In this document: piece after piece, positions 1 through 13,500 of the stretch
Position numbering within the stretch: the stretch's first letter is position 1
Layout: each line of letters opens with the position of its first letter
Assembly: GCA_001630475.1 (NCBI GenBank)
Contig: KV419414.1
Location: forward strand, 187,664 to 251,663
DNA length: 64,000 bases
DNA from: Sistotremastrum niveocremeum HHB9708
Lineage: Eukaryota > Basidiomycota > Agaricomycetes > Sistotremastrales > Sistotremastraceae
Direction of reading: 5' to 3'
The notes under the pieces: model-generated
What the model was told of the DNA's origin: nothing
What the model saw: the letters and a program-made list of their open reading frames with translations, nothing else
Databases searched by the model: none
Position numbers and translations under genes: made by a program

Positions 1-218
1 ATCAATTATATATTACTTTTAGGTCTTATTAGTGGTCATATAGTGTCTAGTAACACATAGGAACACTATATAATACAATATATGATGAATATATGGCCAT
101 AAATACCCACTTGACACCCAAAATACCCAGGGTATGCCCTTTCCCAGGACCCTTAAGGGTCCTCAGTCACAACCACAGTTGCGACTGGTCATGACTGCAG
201 TTGCCAGTTGCCTAATTT

Positions 219-1814
219 TCAGAAATACAGATGACCAGCAACTGCAGTCCAGTCACGACCCCACCACGACCTTCGGTTGCCTGCAGTCACGTGGACTGGA
301 CCTTCGAACTCTACATATTTCTCATACCAACTGGCGACATTTTCTGCTGTGGCTACTTTCACCGTCATCCCTGTTATCAATGCACACGTTATAGCATCTG
401 GGTTCCCCGCGTCAAACGCTTCTTTGATATCCTCAGAGTTGCGTCGAGCCCATCTTCGGATCAAACTAAGGCTTCCAACGAATATGTACCTGTGGTACTC
501 AGGTACCTGCGTGCAGGTACCTGCCTGTTTTTTTGGGCCAAAATCTCATACCCATACTTGCCAAGTATGGGTACCCATGCAGGTATACCCATGTAAAGTG
601 TCTTGTTTTGTGGTTAAATAGTGAAATTGAAACACTTTGTTGGAGGCAGGTACCCACCAAAAAGTTTAATGGCCAACCTCATACCCACCCACGCTAATTT
701 TGGCAGGTACCTGCGCGAGTACACCCACGGGTATACCCATTTGGCTGATACTCGTTGGAAGCCTTAGATCAAACGACTGGAGTTTCTTAAAGGACTCAAA
801 TCGAAACAGGTCTGAGGAATGTATTCGAGTTTGACGGATCTGAGGAAGCAAAAGTGCCTTGGTGTCTGGGACAGCGAAAAAAGAAATAGCGCTCACCTTT
901 CTTGACATTGACGTCGAGTAGAAAAATCATTGAAGGGGGCAGTATCTTCTAAAACGAGTGCCGATGAAGTGGGAATCTCACGAACCACCGAGGGAATAGC
1001 CTCTTCGTACTTTTCGTAGGTCAAGGTCCCTTCTCTGACGTGCATGTTGACAACGCCCGTCGCACTAGACACGGCAACGAATAACCAGTATCTTGTATCT
1101 TAGCTCAGTATCTGATTTACTTGCTGAGTCGTATAAATCGCATACCTCGTTTCACGCTCTGATAGTGATTGAGGCATGCTTTTCTTAGATTTCCCATCAG
1201 TGAGACACTCGGAAAGGTCAATGGTAAAGCCCCCGGCGAAGATGAGTTGATCTCTTCTATATTTGGCGTTCATATGTATCATGTATTCGGCGCGGGAGAG
1301 AGGATCGCGGCTGTATATCTCCTTTCTCCCGCGGCCAAACTCCTATTCACCATCAGTCAGTCAAATCAATCACCGAGCATAACGTGAATACGCACCTTCT
1401 TTTGATCCAGTTGAAGGGCTTTCAATGATCGCCACGTCAAAGAGAGAGAGATAATAGCCCGGGTCATATCCGCAATCTCTTCTTCCATTTTATCAAGTGA
1501 TTGGTCGTTCTAGACATAGTCAGTTCCGGAGGTACTACATCTTTCAAGATAAAGCGAGAAATCACCTCCTTTTCCTCTTCTGAAAGAGAGCCTGACTGGG
1601 ACGACCTGGACCGTGGCTTGCTCTTCTTCTTCTTCTTCTTGGATATAGCATTGCGGATTTCGGTAGTCCCAGTATCATCGTCTGAATCCTGGATGAGCCT
1701 CCGGAAGGCGGTCTCGCAGATGGCAAGCGTAGCAGCGCTTTGCGTTAGCTTTATGTAAGAATCAAGGGTAGTCGTTCCATGAGTTGAGCTCCTTTTGCCG
1801 CGGTGAGCAGGCAT
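219..1814 (-). pseudogene. Unknown nuclear gene interrupted by a hAT MITE
   Basis: I do not recognise the family. A consistent five-exon model can be read on the minus strand: exons 1814-1566, 1509-1396, 1342-1146, 1091-897 and 839 downward. All introns are GT...AG, 53-57 nt long, and phases match at every junction. The start at 1814 (MPAHRGKRSS) is followed by a Ser/Lys-rich stretch with a KKKKKK run, suggesting a nuclear protein. The last exon is split by the 300-bp element at 467-766. If the element and one 8-bp target copy are ignored, the frame runs on through LIRRWARRNSEDIKEAF to a stop near 219. As it stands, the first bases of the element supply a TAA right after the insertion point, so the product loses about its last 80 residues. 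The gene may be a recent null allele or may still make a shortened protein. Confidence 0.6.
467..766. mobile_element. hAT-type MITE, 300 bp
   Basis: The element is bounded by a perfect 15-bp terminal inverted repeat, TAAGGCTTCCAACGA at 467-481 and its complement at 752-766. It is flanked by an exact 8-bp duplication, GATCAAAC, at 459-466 and 767-774. An 8-bp target duplication and a terminus fitting YARNG (TAAGG) are hallmarks of the hAT superfamily. It has no coding capacity, so it is a non-autonomous MITE. Inside are several copies of GGTACCTGC/GCAGGTACC-like and GGGTATACCC-like palindromic words near both ends (about 500-560 and 640-740), as expected for subterminal transposase-binding motifs. 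The perfect TIRs and TSDs suggest a young insertion. It sits in a coding exon. Confidence 0.88.
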
Positions 1815-2436
1815 AGTGAGAGATATGGTTATGAACAGAGGGTTTCTAGACGAACACCATGGGACTCTGTGCACGAGTCAGCTTGACGTGAAGGTGCAGG
1901 TCGCAGGGAATTGTTACGTGTAAAGCTAAAAACTTGGGAACTCCGCATATCACATGTTCATGTTCCAGGCGCGTCCGGGATTAGGGTAACGATAGCAGCC
2001 TGTTCGTGTAAAGATCCGTGGACGATTGTAAGTGGCGGAAGCTATCATTTTTGGGCTGATCACCGTTTCCGTCAATAGGACTCAAATTTATAATGGAACT
2101 TGGACAACTCCAGCAGAAGCATCTTTGAAGCAATGTTGCAGAACTAGCGGTGTCCTATTGAACTATCCTCGGTCAATCATACTTTGAGACAGAGAGTATG
2201 GGATTGTAAGTTGATCTAGTAAGTATCGCGTCAAAAGTCGTGGATGAAGTCCGATTGATTGCATGGAGGTGTGACAACGCGCCGTGACAAACGCGGATGC
2301 GCTCACATTCTAGCTCTGTGCAACGTTCAAAAACTAGCTATTGCTCTCGTCCATGCCTGTTCACGGTAGATAAATGAAGCGACTTCAAAAAGAATTCCAA
2401 GCTCCAGGCCGACTTGGGCCCCTGGTCAATTCCACG
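1815..2436. other. Intergenic, no gene seen
   Basis: This stretch separates the 5' end of the interrupted unknown gene from the 3' end of the first DUF6535 gene. I see no credible reading frame, RNA gene or repeat in it. It presumably holds the promoter of the minus-strand gene starting at 1814. Confidence 0.5.
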
Positions 2437-5400
2437 CTATGTCATATGTAAATGTAACGCTGTGTTACCGCGTTCTTGCTCTGAAATACGAGGAATCGAT
2501 TGTGATCTTGGATGACGATCACCTCTCCATCCAACAATCGATCTCCAACTTTGAGGAGATACTCGTTGGATAACCCGAGCGCGAAGTGACATGGGCTGGG
2601 ATGGCTCTATTGATGGGAGGACGTTATTGGCACCTGAAGCCACGAGGGTATCTGTGAAATCCGTCAAATGGTCATCGATTCTATCAGCGCAGGTGACGTA
2701 CTAAGCTCCGGAGCATCTCGAGCACTTAGCCTCTCCAGATATCGCCGAGCATCAATCTTCGTCTGCTCGCTGACACGTTCGTTTTCCGGCCATCGCGCCA
2801 TTCGTTCGGGTTCCTTGGCGCAGTATCTGAAGAACTTCAAAGGCATGCTGCCATGAACCCCTTGCCAATCAAGCCTTTCGAAAGCCCCGTGATTGAGATA
2901 GAACATTATCGTGTCACTGTGCTTGCGCCAGGTCTGCCGATATGGTCCGTACTGGTCGAAAAGATCAAGTATGTGAAACATATCAAAGGAGTGAGAGACG
3001 GTAAAATTGAGGGGGAGTAATGGGATGAGTTGGGCGAAGAAGTCCAAAACCCGGAGATAGCACGCATGATCGCGGACCGCAGACGGATTGCCGATAAAAT
3101 CCGACATATCATTCAGGAGCTCCGTCTCGCGTCCTCGTACAACGAGGGACACCAAGCTTTCCAATCGGGACCACTTCAAATTCGACTTTTGAATGAGGAA
3201 GCTGATGAAATCTTGCAAATGGGTCTTTGAGAGGATCTGCCTCACGACATCCTCTCTATGCTGCTCCGGAAGCTCTATGAGTTCCAAAATGGGGCCTTTG
3301 AAGTGCTTGGTTGAGTGATTAAGAGGACGATCTTCAAGCAAAGCGCAAATGTTGAGGCTGAGATCGTTGAGCTCTTCATCGGAAAGTCTCGGAAGTGCTA
3401 CTTGTCCATGAGAAGAGTATAGAGATCGTTAAGCTGTTCACTCACGAACGAAACACTCATGGTAGAATTGAAACCTGCTTCGTTGAATACCGGGACCGCT
3501 ACGATACCTGCGGAAGCGGGGAGCCGGTGAGGTATTCTGCCAGAACTCCCAAGCCGGCTGTAAGTCGGATAGGCGCTCAAAGCCGCCGTGATGCAAATAG
3601 TAGAAAACGGTCTCACTGGTCTCCTGGACAACGTCTGCTTCAACGAGTATCGTAAGGAGAGCAGAGAGATCAAGGTCATCAGGAACCGTAAAATCGAAAG
3701 GGAGAGAAGCTCGTAGAAGCTCGAGGAAATTGATGATAGGTACATCCACATCGAAAAACCTGTGAACCACTTGCACATTGGACAGGTTTGACAGGAAACG
3801 AGACAGTTCATTGAGGATGTCGATTTCGTTTCCTTCTGTGATGAAAGAGACAAGCGCTTTGACGTCATCCCATGCTTGATGTGGGCCCTTCAACAAGGAT
3901 CGAAGCAGAAAGGAGCGACGAATGCCGGACAGAATTGTTGTGATGTCATGTAATCTTCCGTCCCTGACGAGCGAGTCGCATTCGCGAAATGCCGAGTAAA
4001 AGACATCCGCTTGCTCTCCCAACTCGATGTCACGATCATGCATGCATAGAATGCGAGAAAGAGATTCTTCGTACGACTCCGGCATCTGGCCTCGAAGAGT
4101 TCGGTTGCCTTCTTCCAAAGATGTAAAGAAGACGAAAGAAGGAAAGAACTTTCGGTGGTGATCGTGTGATTGGTTCACCAATGCACCAAACTGGGCTTTA
4201 CACCAGCTTGTCAATTCAGTTGGATGAATTGTGCTGTTCCACCACGTTCGTCCATCGGAACCATTAGTCCACCCACTCCATTTCCTGAAGTAGATCAACT
4301 GCATGTGCGTTGTCTCCTTCACTCGAAATGATGTATCGGTCGCAAGAAATCGTGCATGAATCGCCTTGAAGATCGGGAATAAGGATTCTCCCGCCTGTGA
4401 CCATTTCGCAAAATCGAAGGAAGGCGATATCCGGTCCAAGAGTTCAGCATCGCCGGTATTGATCGCAAGCCGAGCATAGGTCTTCAGCTCTCTTTCGACC
4501 TCGCTGTCCTTGTCGTTCCATTTTATCAGAGCCTCCAATCTATCAGGATCTTGTCCGCTTTCGGACCCTTCAGAATCGTACTTCTGTCCTCCTTTCTCAT
4601 CCGCCTCGCCCATACGCATACCCTCCATCATAGATCGGCCGAAATGCTGACTAATCCATCTCAAAGTCGGTTTCATGGCGTTGCTTAATGGGCTCTCGAA
4701 AGGAGAGTTGACATGCAAGGCGGCATGTATAGTTGTGGCAATGACGATACCCAGAATGAGGAGGGACAGGCCTGTCGCTAGGACTCCGCCTACGATCAAG
4801 ATAGGCGCCGGTCGGCCGAATGAGAATGCCAATTGCCACAACTGGATCAGGAAGCCGACCACGAAGAGACCAATGGAGAGGAGGAGCGTCCAGAAGAGAA
4901 GTCCCATCAGCGGCAGCATATAGCCATCCGCCAAGACTTTACGCCTCTCACGTGCTAAAGTTCGTTCTAGGTTCGTTTTGCCGAGCGGGACTGCGATCAA
5001 TCGCCCAGCCCATTGCATGCCTAGGACACACAATGCTGAGTTGAAGATCTGTTCCATGGTGGAAGGGGAGATTGGGTAGGAGAAGCGGTGTCATCATCGC
5101 TGGAGGGAGATGTGAACAGTTGGATAATGGGAGATATGAAAGCCGTGACGACCGTCAGGAAGAGTGCGATCTGGGACACAGATCAGCAGACCACGGATAG
5201 ATGGGACACAGCGCTCACGAAGACGAGAGATATCTGCATCAAATCTCTCCACTCGTCTACAACAATCTTGATCTTCGCTAGAGCTTCCTTATCAAGTGCT
5301 CCCCACGTCTGTTCATCTTCCAATGTTCTCCCGTCGTGTGCTCGATCGTCTACCAAGCAATGAGCAGTCCATATCATCTACTACGTAATTTCACAACCTA

Positions 5401-5654
5401 CCTTTCGTAGCATTGACATCAAGGATGTCTAACATCTCCGTGTGTTTCTTCATCGTTGAATGTTGCTCCTCGAGTTTTTCAGTTTGTGGTTGCAGAGTTT
5501 CGCCCTGCTTCTCGATAGCCTGGCCTTGCTTCTCCAGGAGTGAATTCTGCCTTTCGGTCAAGGCTAGTAGTCTCTCGAATTGTGAAAGCAGGGCCTCTGC
5601 TACATTCGATGACGGAATGCCGGCAGACACTTGCTCTGCGTTGTGCACTGGCAT
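2437..5654 (-). pseudogene. DUF6535 membrane protein, copy A, with a deletion
   Basis: This is a paralog of the genes at 6678 and 10513. Exons are 5654-5402 (coiled coil with repeated EKQG units), 5349-5219 (conserved DEQTWGALDKEALAKIK and WRDLMQISLVF), about 5170-5060 (first helix, LTVVTAFISPIIQLF), 5048-3446, 3397-2702 and 2651-2437. In the other copies the third exon continues through a second helix (LQLVALFYYLALIVS) and a short intron. Here both are missing: Pro-rich codons run straight into ATGGAACAGATC near 5048, and the frames do not match across the join. From the ATG at 5057 a long frame (NSALCVLGMQWAGRL, two helices, long soluble C-terminus) stays open. The copy is therefore either a pseudogene or makes only a shortened protein. 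Function of the family is unknown. An alternative start is 5678. Confidence 0.7.
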
Positions 5655-6677
5655 ATTGAGCAGCAACTTGAGCTTCACACGAACTTCTGGTGAGGATGGG
5701 CGAAGACAGGAGTTGAGATCGGAGCTTGAGAAAACATGTTCATGTTTCCTTAGACGGCTTCTTCACTTCTGAGAATGGAAACAGGTTCAGGATTGACCAA
5801 TGAGAAAATTGAACAGGCACAAACGCACATAAATTAAAGATACCTGTTCAACGGGGCACATTGAGACGGATTAAAGGTTCTCGTATGATCTCATGTTGAT
5901 AGTATGCCGATGCTTTTGATAATCGACTTGGGCTAGCATTTGATTTCGAGTTAGCCAACGAAGTGTCCGGGGCAAAAATATTGACACATACAAGGTCAAC
6001 TGGGGCGGTTTCTTCGTCTTCACCGTACTTGGGGATTGAATCTGAGATTCCAGAATATTGAATCCGACTATTGGCTCGTCCACTATATGTAACTTGGACT
6101 GGAAAGCTTGAAGGTCACTGAAAGAGCGGGACGAAAGTCGGAAATCGGATCCGTCGCATTTATCGTGGCAGGCTATCTACTGCAATCTACTGTACAATGC
6201 CAGGATTCTAAGCATGGCATTGGTTCTCATAATAACTCAGCCTGAACCACGACTTAGTTATTGGTATCAGGTTACCAACACCCCCGAACATTGCCATGAA
6301 TGTCCTGGGTCGCCCGAACTTAAAACCTATGATCCTTCCCAGTTCATCTGGGTTCTATAGTTGGACGGCGCAATGCGTACATCTACAATATCCAAGGTCA
6401 TTATTCGCTGTCTTATGCGTGTTCTAGCTCAGACTGTTCAGTCACGACACCGCCGGGGCCAGGGCGGCTCGGTGTCGCCACGACGACGTTCACACGTCCA
6501 GCCTCGGTGAGGCCACCAAGCAGCAGTCAAGCCCCTATCAGTGTATATCAAGTTCATCGCGCTCAAGTACGTCTTTCATCCCCCAGTAAGAGTTCACTGT
6601 TCTGATCCCCTTACAAAAGTCACTGAGACCTACGAGCGCCGTGTATAAAGACTTCAGGTGACCTGAAGACCACGAAG
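5655..6677. promoter_or_regulatory. Divergent intergenic region between DUF6535 copies A and B
   Basis: About 1 kb separates two head-to-head paralogs. A TATA-like TATAAAG lies at 6644-6650, 28 bp before the ATG of copy B, which places it close for a core promoter. No credible gene is present. Confidence 0.4.
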
Positions 6678-9600
6678 ATGCAGCCGAACAACGGGCTCGA
6701 ATCAAAGTTCGACAAGCTTATCGCCCTGATCGAGACTCAAAATGGATTGATCGGAGCTCAGTCGCAAACGCTGAAGGAGCAGAAAGACGAACTTTCACAG
6801 CAACACAAGACGATGAAAAAGCATAGCGTGATGTTAGAAGCATTAGAGAAAGATGCGACAAAAGGTGTGTATCATCTAAGGCTCCTTTATTTACAAGATT
6901 CCTCATGCTCTCGTGATGCAGATGACAGAGCTCACGATGCAAGGACTTTACAAGATGAACAGACGTGGGGGGCCATAGACAAGGAATCTCTCGCGAAAAT
7001 TAAAGTGATTGCCGACGGATGGAGGGATTTGATGCAGATTTCATTGGTTTTCGTAAGTGATTTGCGTCGTAAAGAAAGGCGAAGATAATGACTCGAATGC
7101 AGATTGCGCTCTTCCTCACAGTTGTCACGGCCTTCATCTCCCCCATAATTCAACTCTTCACCTCATCCCCCAACGATGCGAACTCGACCTCTTCGTCGAC
7201 CTCTTCGACCACCAAGAATCCGTTGCCATCAGTCACACTGCAACTCGTAGCACTCTTCTACTATCTTGCGCTCATCGTCAGCGTAAGCAGCCATTCCTAT
7301 CGCGGAACGTCAGCTGACGCTTTCTGTCCAGATCTGTAACTCTGTCCTCTGTGTCCTGGGTATGCAATGGGCCGCGCGGTTAATTGCTGTGCCCCTCGGC
7401 AAAACGAACCTCGAGCGAACACTCGCCCGTGAGAGACGAAACGCCATCGCAGATGGCTACATGGTGCCCCTCATGGGGGTTCTAGTGTGGACCCTTCTGT
7501 TGTCCATCGGCTTCTTCGTCATCGGGTTCCTCATCCAATTGTGGGATCTCGCAGTCTCTTTCATCGGCCGGGCACCTATTTTACTTTTCGGCGGAGCTTT
7601 CGCGACTGCTTTGTCGCTTGTCATTCTGGGAATCATCATCGTCACAACCGTACATGCATCTCTGCATGATAACTCTCCATTCGAGAGTCCCCTTAGCAAC
7701 GCCATGCGGCCGTTCCTTATGTGGATTCGCAGACTTAAGAAGCCTACTTCAAAGGGAGCTGTGGCCACGGAGTCACCCCAAGTAGTCGATGAAGCGAACA
7801 CAGAGCAAGGAGCTGCAGATGCAGAGGATGGTTATGATCCAAATGAGGTCAAAGCTCCTATCAAATGGGAAGACGCTGACGACGAAGACATACTGGCGCT
7901 TAAAACCTACGCGCGTCTCGTCATCGACACCACCGATCCCGACATTCTCGAGCGTGCAGTACCATCATTCGAGTTCTCAAAGTGGTACAGCGCCGGAGAC
8001 AAGCTCTTCCCTCTCTTCAAAGCCGTATACGAGCGATATATGGCAACCGATGCTTCCTTCCGAGTCAAGGAGACTGCGTACAGGCAGTTGATCCAATTCA
8101 AGGATTGGCATGGTTGGTCCGGCCACGACTTCGCTAAGCGATGGCAGTGGAAGTCAGACCTCAAGCCCGACGAATGGATAAGATGGTGCCAAAGCAGATG
8201 CGAGGAGATGTTCCGAAGATCACGGGAATCCCGACGCGCATTTTATTCTACCTATGTCTTCTTCGTCTCGTTCGAGGAAGACAATCAAGATCTTCGGGGA
8301 TCGCATCCTGAGTCATACGAACAATGCATGCTCCGCGTCCTCAGCTCGTATACTCAGCTGCAGGAGATCGGAGATCGGGAAGATTTATTCCGAGCGACGG
8401 TCAGCGAATGCAAATCTCTTATCGAAGACGGGAACGCCGACGATGTGATCACGATATTCGGAAAGCAGGGTCCAGGCACTGTCCTTCGCTCTTTGCTTGA
8501 AAACCGGGTTTTACTATGGGATGAAATATACGATGTCATATCATTGATCACCAAAGGGAAAGAGGTCAAAGTATTGAATGAGCTGTCTCATTTCCTCTCG
8601 AATCTTCCGGAGATGGAAACCGTCCATTCACCTTTTGATCAACAACTATTGGTCGTTGAATTCCTTACCTATATCGGTAACAGTCTTACTTGGAACTTCG
8701 CCGTACCCTCCAGTCTCGATCTTTCTTCCGTTTTTGCACTTGTGGCGAGAGAGTCTCGAATCCCGCAATATGCCCTCCCCTTGCTGCTTTGTCTTGAGAA
8801 GGGAGGACTCGAATCCCTCTCCGATCTCGGGTCGACTCTCCCGCTTTGGGCCTTCTACCGTGACGCATCTTCGGACCGGATAGAAGTCCCAGGATCCCAG
8901 AACGATATCGCTCGATATCCAGAGTTCTATCTTCGCCACAACGGATGCTTCACACGTGCGTGTGTCAATATATTCTCTGTGATGCGATCCTCACATATCT
9001 CTTAGCTCTTCCTGCGCTTGCCGACGAAGAATGCGATGACCTTGGCAATGCGATCTGTACGCAAGTCGGAACGTTTAGAACATTCGACCTCACCAGTCAT
9101 CGGGCTTCCAAACGACTCATCCTGGAGTTGATCACTCTTCATGAGGAGCAAAGGAACATTGTCACTAACCTTGTTCTCGCGCGTGTTCAAAGGAGTCGTT
9201 TTATCTCCGTCATCCGAGCTTCTCACTGGGATTGGGAACGAATCGAGCCCTTGATGGCATTAATCACTCGTGGACATGAAATTGAGCTCCTGGAGACCAT
9301 GTCAACTCACATCGGTAACCCACTGAACATGCGGGATCATCTCAATTGGATGCCGGCTCTTGACTTCCTCGTCCATCTCGTCCCCTCTCTTCCACCAAAC
9401 TTCGTCATTCCTCAGGGATTCGGACTCTTCGGTCCGCTCTACATGTTTACGCAACACAAGCGTAGTCGCAAGACGTGGCGTAAATACAGCGACGCTCTCA
9501 TCTTCTACCTGGATCATGGAGGTTTTGATCGACTTGCCAGGCCCGATAAGATCATTGCGAAATTCTTCAAGCTTTGTGTCGACGAGTCATCGAAGATGAA

Positions 9601-9944
9601 ACGGTGGAGCGACGAAGAACGCACTAGCGAATCAACACGAAGTCGTTCTCTGTATTATTTGAGAGAGTTAGATACTCATACAGCACGCTTGGCTGCCAAT
9701 GGTACATTTCCTACGTTTCTTCGTGCTGAGCCGTTCCCTGACATATGTTGTAGCGAGCGAGACTCCTCCGGTATCATTACCAGCAAATAACGGCTCCCCT
9801 AGATTGGCACTGTCATCGCGGATTGCGTCGTTTGCCAGTGAAGTTGCTCATATGTTGTCTTTTCGCCGGAGGCCGCAGGACGAAACGCAGGAGGTGGATA
9901 CGTTCCGTCTACAGACATCTGTTTCAGATAGAAATATGGCTTGA
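6678..9944 (+). CDS. DUF6535 membrane protein, copy B (intact)
   Basis: Six exons: 6678-6864, 6922-7052, 7103-7282, 7332-8955, 9006-9701 and 9754-9944. Phases match throughout and the product is 1002 aa. Order of parts: an N-terminal coiled coil of about 60 residues (LIALIETQNGLIGAQSQTLK); the conserved DEQTWGAIDKESLAKIKVI and WRDLMQISLVF block; a first pair of helices (LTVVTAFISPIIQLF and LQLVALFYYLALIVS); CNSVLCVLGMQWAARLI; a second pair of helices near residues 190-260 (LMGVLVWTLLLSIGFFVIGF and ILLFGGAFATALSLVILGII); then about 740 soluble, mostly helical residues. This N-terminal half is the DUF6535 signature of Agaricomycetes. The role is unknown; a membrane anchor with a large cytosolic C-terminus is inferred. 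It is the only copy of the three without an obvious lesion. Confidence 0.88.
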
Positions 9945-10512
9945 TATTTTTGCTGTGCTGACTTTGTATCTTCGCGTGCTGAAAAACTTGCGACCTTATG
10001 TTGCTTCCTATATCGACGAAAATTCCAATTATGAGTTATGCTGGAAACTTGTGAATCATGCCCACTTCGGCTGAGCGCGGATTCCGATTCGTCACCTGTA
10101 CTTGCACATACGTGGCACACTGACGAGAACCTTCTCCGAGTCACCGCACTATTTCGTCCCTGCTCAAGAACTACTCTTGTTTAAGGTTCGCCATGATTTG
10201 AAGGTTGCAGATCGTATCGACGGTTCAGATGCCACCACGGTTCACCACCGCAACGCCCACAGCTTTCAAAGTCCAAGTTATCTTCGCACCTACCATGGAC
10301 TGGAAAGAGTTGCCATTTCGTGTAGCTTTATTGGCGGTGGGCAGCTTCTGTCTTATCAGTTCTATAATTGGCTGATAATCCCCTCCCTAATGCCAGAGAA
10401 GCTCAGACAACTGATACATTGATGGCACGCGCCTACATCCTCAAAGCTTTCCCATCGGCCCACTTATCTTCTCAGTCACTCCCTTGTCACCTGCCACTGT
10501 CATCGCACCGCA

Positions 10513-13500
10513 ATGGCTGATCTAAGCCATAGAGTCGAGCCAAAGGAGGAGGTGCTTACTACAAGATTCGATACGCTCATCGAATTGATGGGTACACAAA
10601 ACCGATTAATCGAGAAGCAAAGTCAGACCTTGGAAGAGCAAAAAGAGAGGCTCCAGGAGCATCATGATACTATGAAGATGCATACGGTAATGTTGGGAGC
10701 GGCCGAGGACAATTCTACGAAAGGTTTGAGAACTTGTGGATGTCGATGTCCCAAGGTGACTGAAACCAACACAGATAATCGAGCCCACGAATGCCGAGCA
10801 CTGGAAGATGAGCAAACGTGGGGAGCTTTGGATAGGGAGTCGCGAGAGAAGATCAAAGTCATCGTGGATGGATGGAGGGATCTGATGCAGGTCTCCCTAG
10901 TTTTCGTAAGGGATGCAATTTATCAGTGATCCCTATGCTCATACTACGCCCAGATCGCGCTTTTCTTGACAGTCGTTACGGCATTCATATCACCCATTAT
11001 CCAACTCTTTACTTCCCGCCCCCAACACATGGGTTCTTCGAAGTCGACAAAAACTCCTCTGCCTCCAATCTCGACGCAACTAGTAGCTCTTTTCTAGTAT
11101 CTAGCAATCATCACGAGCGTGAGTATCTTTCGAAATCACTTCATTATTTGCGCCTGACGTTTGTCTAACAGATACTTAATTCCGTGTTGTGTGTCCTGGG
11201 AATGCAATGGGCGGCACGGCTGGTTGCAACGCCCCAAGGAAAGACGAACCTCCAACGAACTTTAGCTCGCGAGCGTCGCAGGGTTATCGCCAATAGCTAC
11301 ATGTTCCCCTTGATCGGTCTCCTCTTCTGGACACTTCTTCTTTCCATCGGCCTCTTCGTCGCAGGCTTTTTGATCCAATTATGGGCCTTGGCCTCATCTT
11401 TTGTCGAACCGGCGCCTATTTTGATAGCTGGCGCAGTGTTCGCCACGGCTCTGGCACTTGTGATTGTGGGACTCATCGTCTCGACCACTGTCCATGCATC
11501 TCTGCACATCAATTCGCCCTTCGAGAGCCCGCTGAGCACGGCCTTGAAACCGGTTCTACGGTGTATCCACGAATACTCCCGATCACGGGGAGCTAATCAA
11601 AGAAGGATCGAGGGCGAAGAGGACGTCGAAAGCGTGGGGTTTTTGATCAAATGGGATGATAATGACGACGAGACTCTCAAAGCTCTGAAGACGTATGCGC
11701 GGCTGGTCATCGACACCAGTGATGCCGAACTTCTGCAGCAAGTTGCTCCTTCGTTCAATTTCAGGAGTTGGTACCTTGCAGGAGATGCGCTGTTCCCAGT
11801 CTTCCTGGCCGTACGCGAGCGATTCCTTGCGACAGATACGTCGTCGAGCGTGAAGGAGACCATTCTTGAGCAGCTGCGAAGCTTCGCGGACCGGGATGGG
11901 TGGATGAAGATTCAGTCCCCCGACAAACCGATGTGGAAGGACGACCTCGGAGCGAATGAGTTAACGCAGTGGTGCAAATCCCATTGTCAGATGCTGGTCG
12001 AGACATCTCGCGAATCGCGCCGTCTTATTTTCCCCCTCTGGGTCTTCTTCGCCTCGTTAGAAGACGGCAATGCCGATCTCCGAGGCAGAGGTCCAGATTC
12101 GTACGACAAGTGCATCGCTCGTGTCATCTGCTCATACTTCGGCGCAAGAGAATTGGGCCCTCGGGGCGTTATCTTCCGAGCCGCCGTGAAAGAATGCGAA
12201 CTTGCCATCCGAGGTGGCAGGTCGAATGATATCAGGGCAATTCTCTCTCATTACCCTCCAGTCGTCTTTCTTCGCTCCTTGATCCAAAATCCTTCCGTGT
12301 CCTGGCATCAAATGTCGGATCTGTTATCGTTGATCACCAACGGGGTCGAAGCGGATATTTTGAAGGAGATGTCAGGATTTCTGTCCAACCTCCCGGAGAT
12401 GCATACTATTCGATCTGGCCGCTCTCTTAAATTGCTTCCTTTCGATCTTTTACGCCATCTGATAGTCGGTCTCCCGGTTGATTTCAAAGTCCCACCTAGT
12501 CTGGATCTCTCTCCTCTTCTTGCCCTTGTGATCAGGCACTCTTGCGTCGAAGAATATTTCTTCGCCCTGATTTATTACCTTGATCACGGCGGCATCGACA
12601 ATCTTACAGATCTGCGGCCTGCGCGGAAATTATGGGAGTATTGTCGTAGTGCATCCGATGGCACGCGATCTCCAAAAGATCGATCTCGGCTGCTTGCTTT
12701 TCACTCTCAGTATCATGCGTGCTTTGTTCGTGAGTCCTCTGATTATCTCTCCAGTCATTATCTCAATCCATCTTTAGCGCTACCGACGCTTTCCGAGGAA
12801 GAGTGCGGAAATCTATATGAGGACCTATCTGCGATGATCATGCACGATCATGGTCCTGGTTATTACAAAGACTTCCGAGGTTCACTCTTCCACTGGATTG
12901 ATCTCCCCAAGAAACAGAGGCTTGACATCGCTCGCCGTCTATCATCGCGCGGGCATGCCCCAGCACTGCTCAACTTGCTGATCGAGCGATCCCATGCTAC
13001 GTGGGATCAGATTGAAGGCTCGGTGACCTTGCTCATACGCGAAAACGAGATCGATTGCGGCACGCTTATAAGCGGCCTAACCCCCTTCGTGAATCAACAA
13101 TCTCCTTTCCCGTATCATGGAGATCTACAACTCTTCCTCGACTTCCTTACGCATCTCGTACAGGTCTTCCCGTCGACGTTCTGCATTACCCGCGATAGCA
13201 GGTTCGATCTGTCTTCGACTTTGAGCCTATTCTCCATATACGGTCAAGATCGGTCGCATTGGCGCAGACACAGTGATACGATAATATTTTACCTCGATCA
13301 CGGAGCGTTCGAGATGCTTAATAATCTACGAGCCGCCGCCACTTTCTTCAACCTTTGTATCGGGGAGTCTGAAGAAATGAACGGGTGGCACAATGACGAA
13401 AAGACTAGCGATCGTACACGAGCTCGCGCAGAATTTTATCTGAAGGAAATCCGAGCTCGATGCGCTCGGGATGCCCGCAGCTTAAGTGTGTTTTTCGTAA

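Noticed and set aside
185-260. A 12-bp inverted repeat (GACTGCAGTTGC at 193-204 and its complement at 238-249) as a second MITE
   Set aside because: No flanking duplication and no clear outer ends; it lies in the last exon of the interrupted gene and may be chance.
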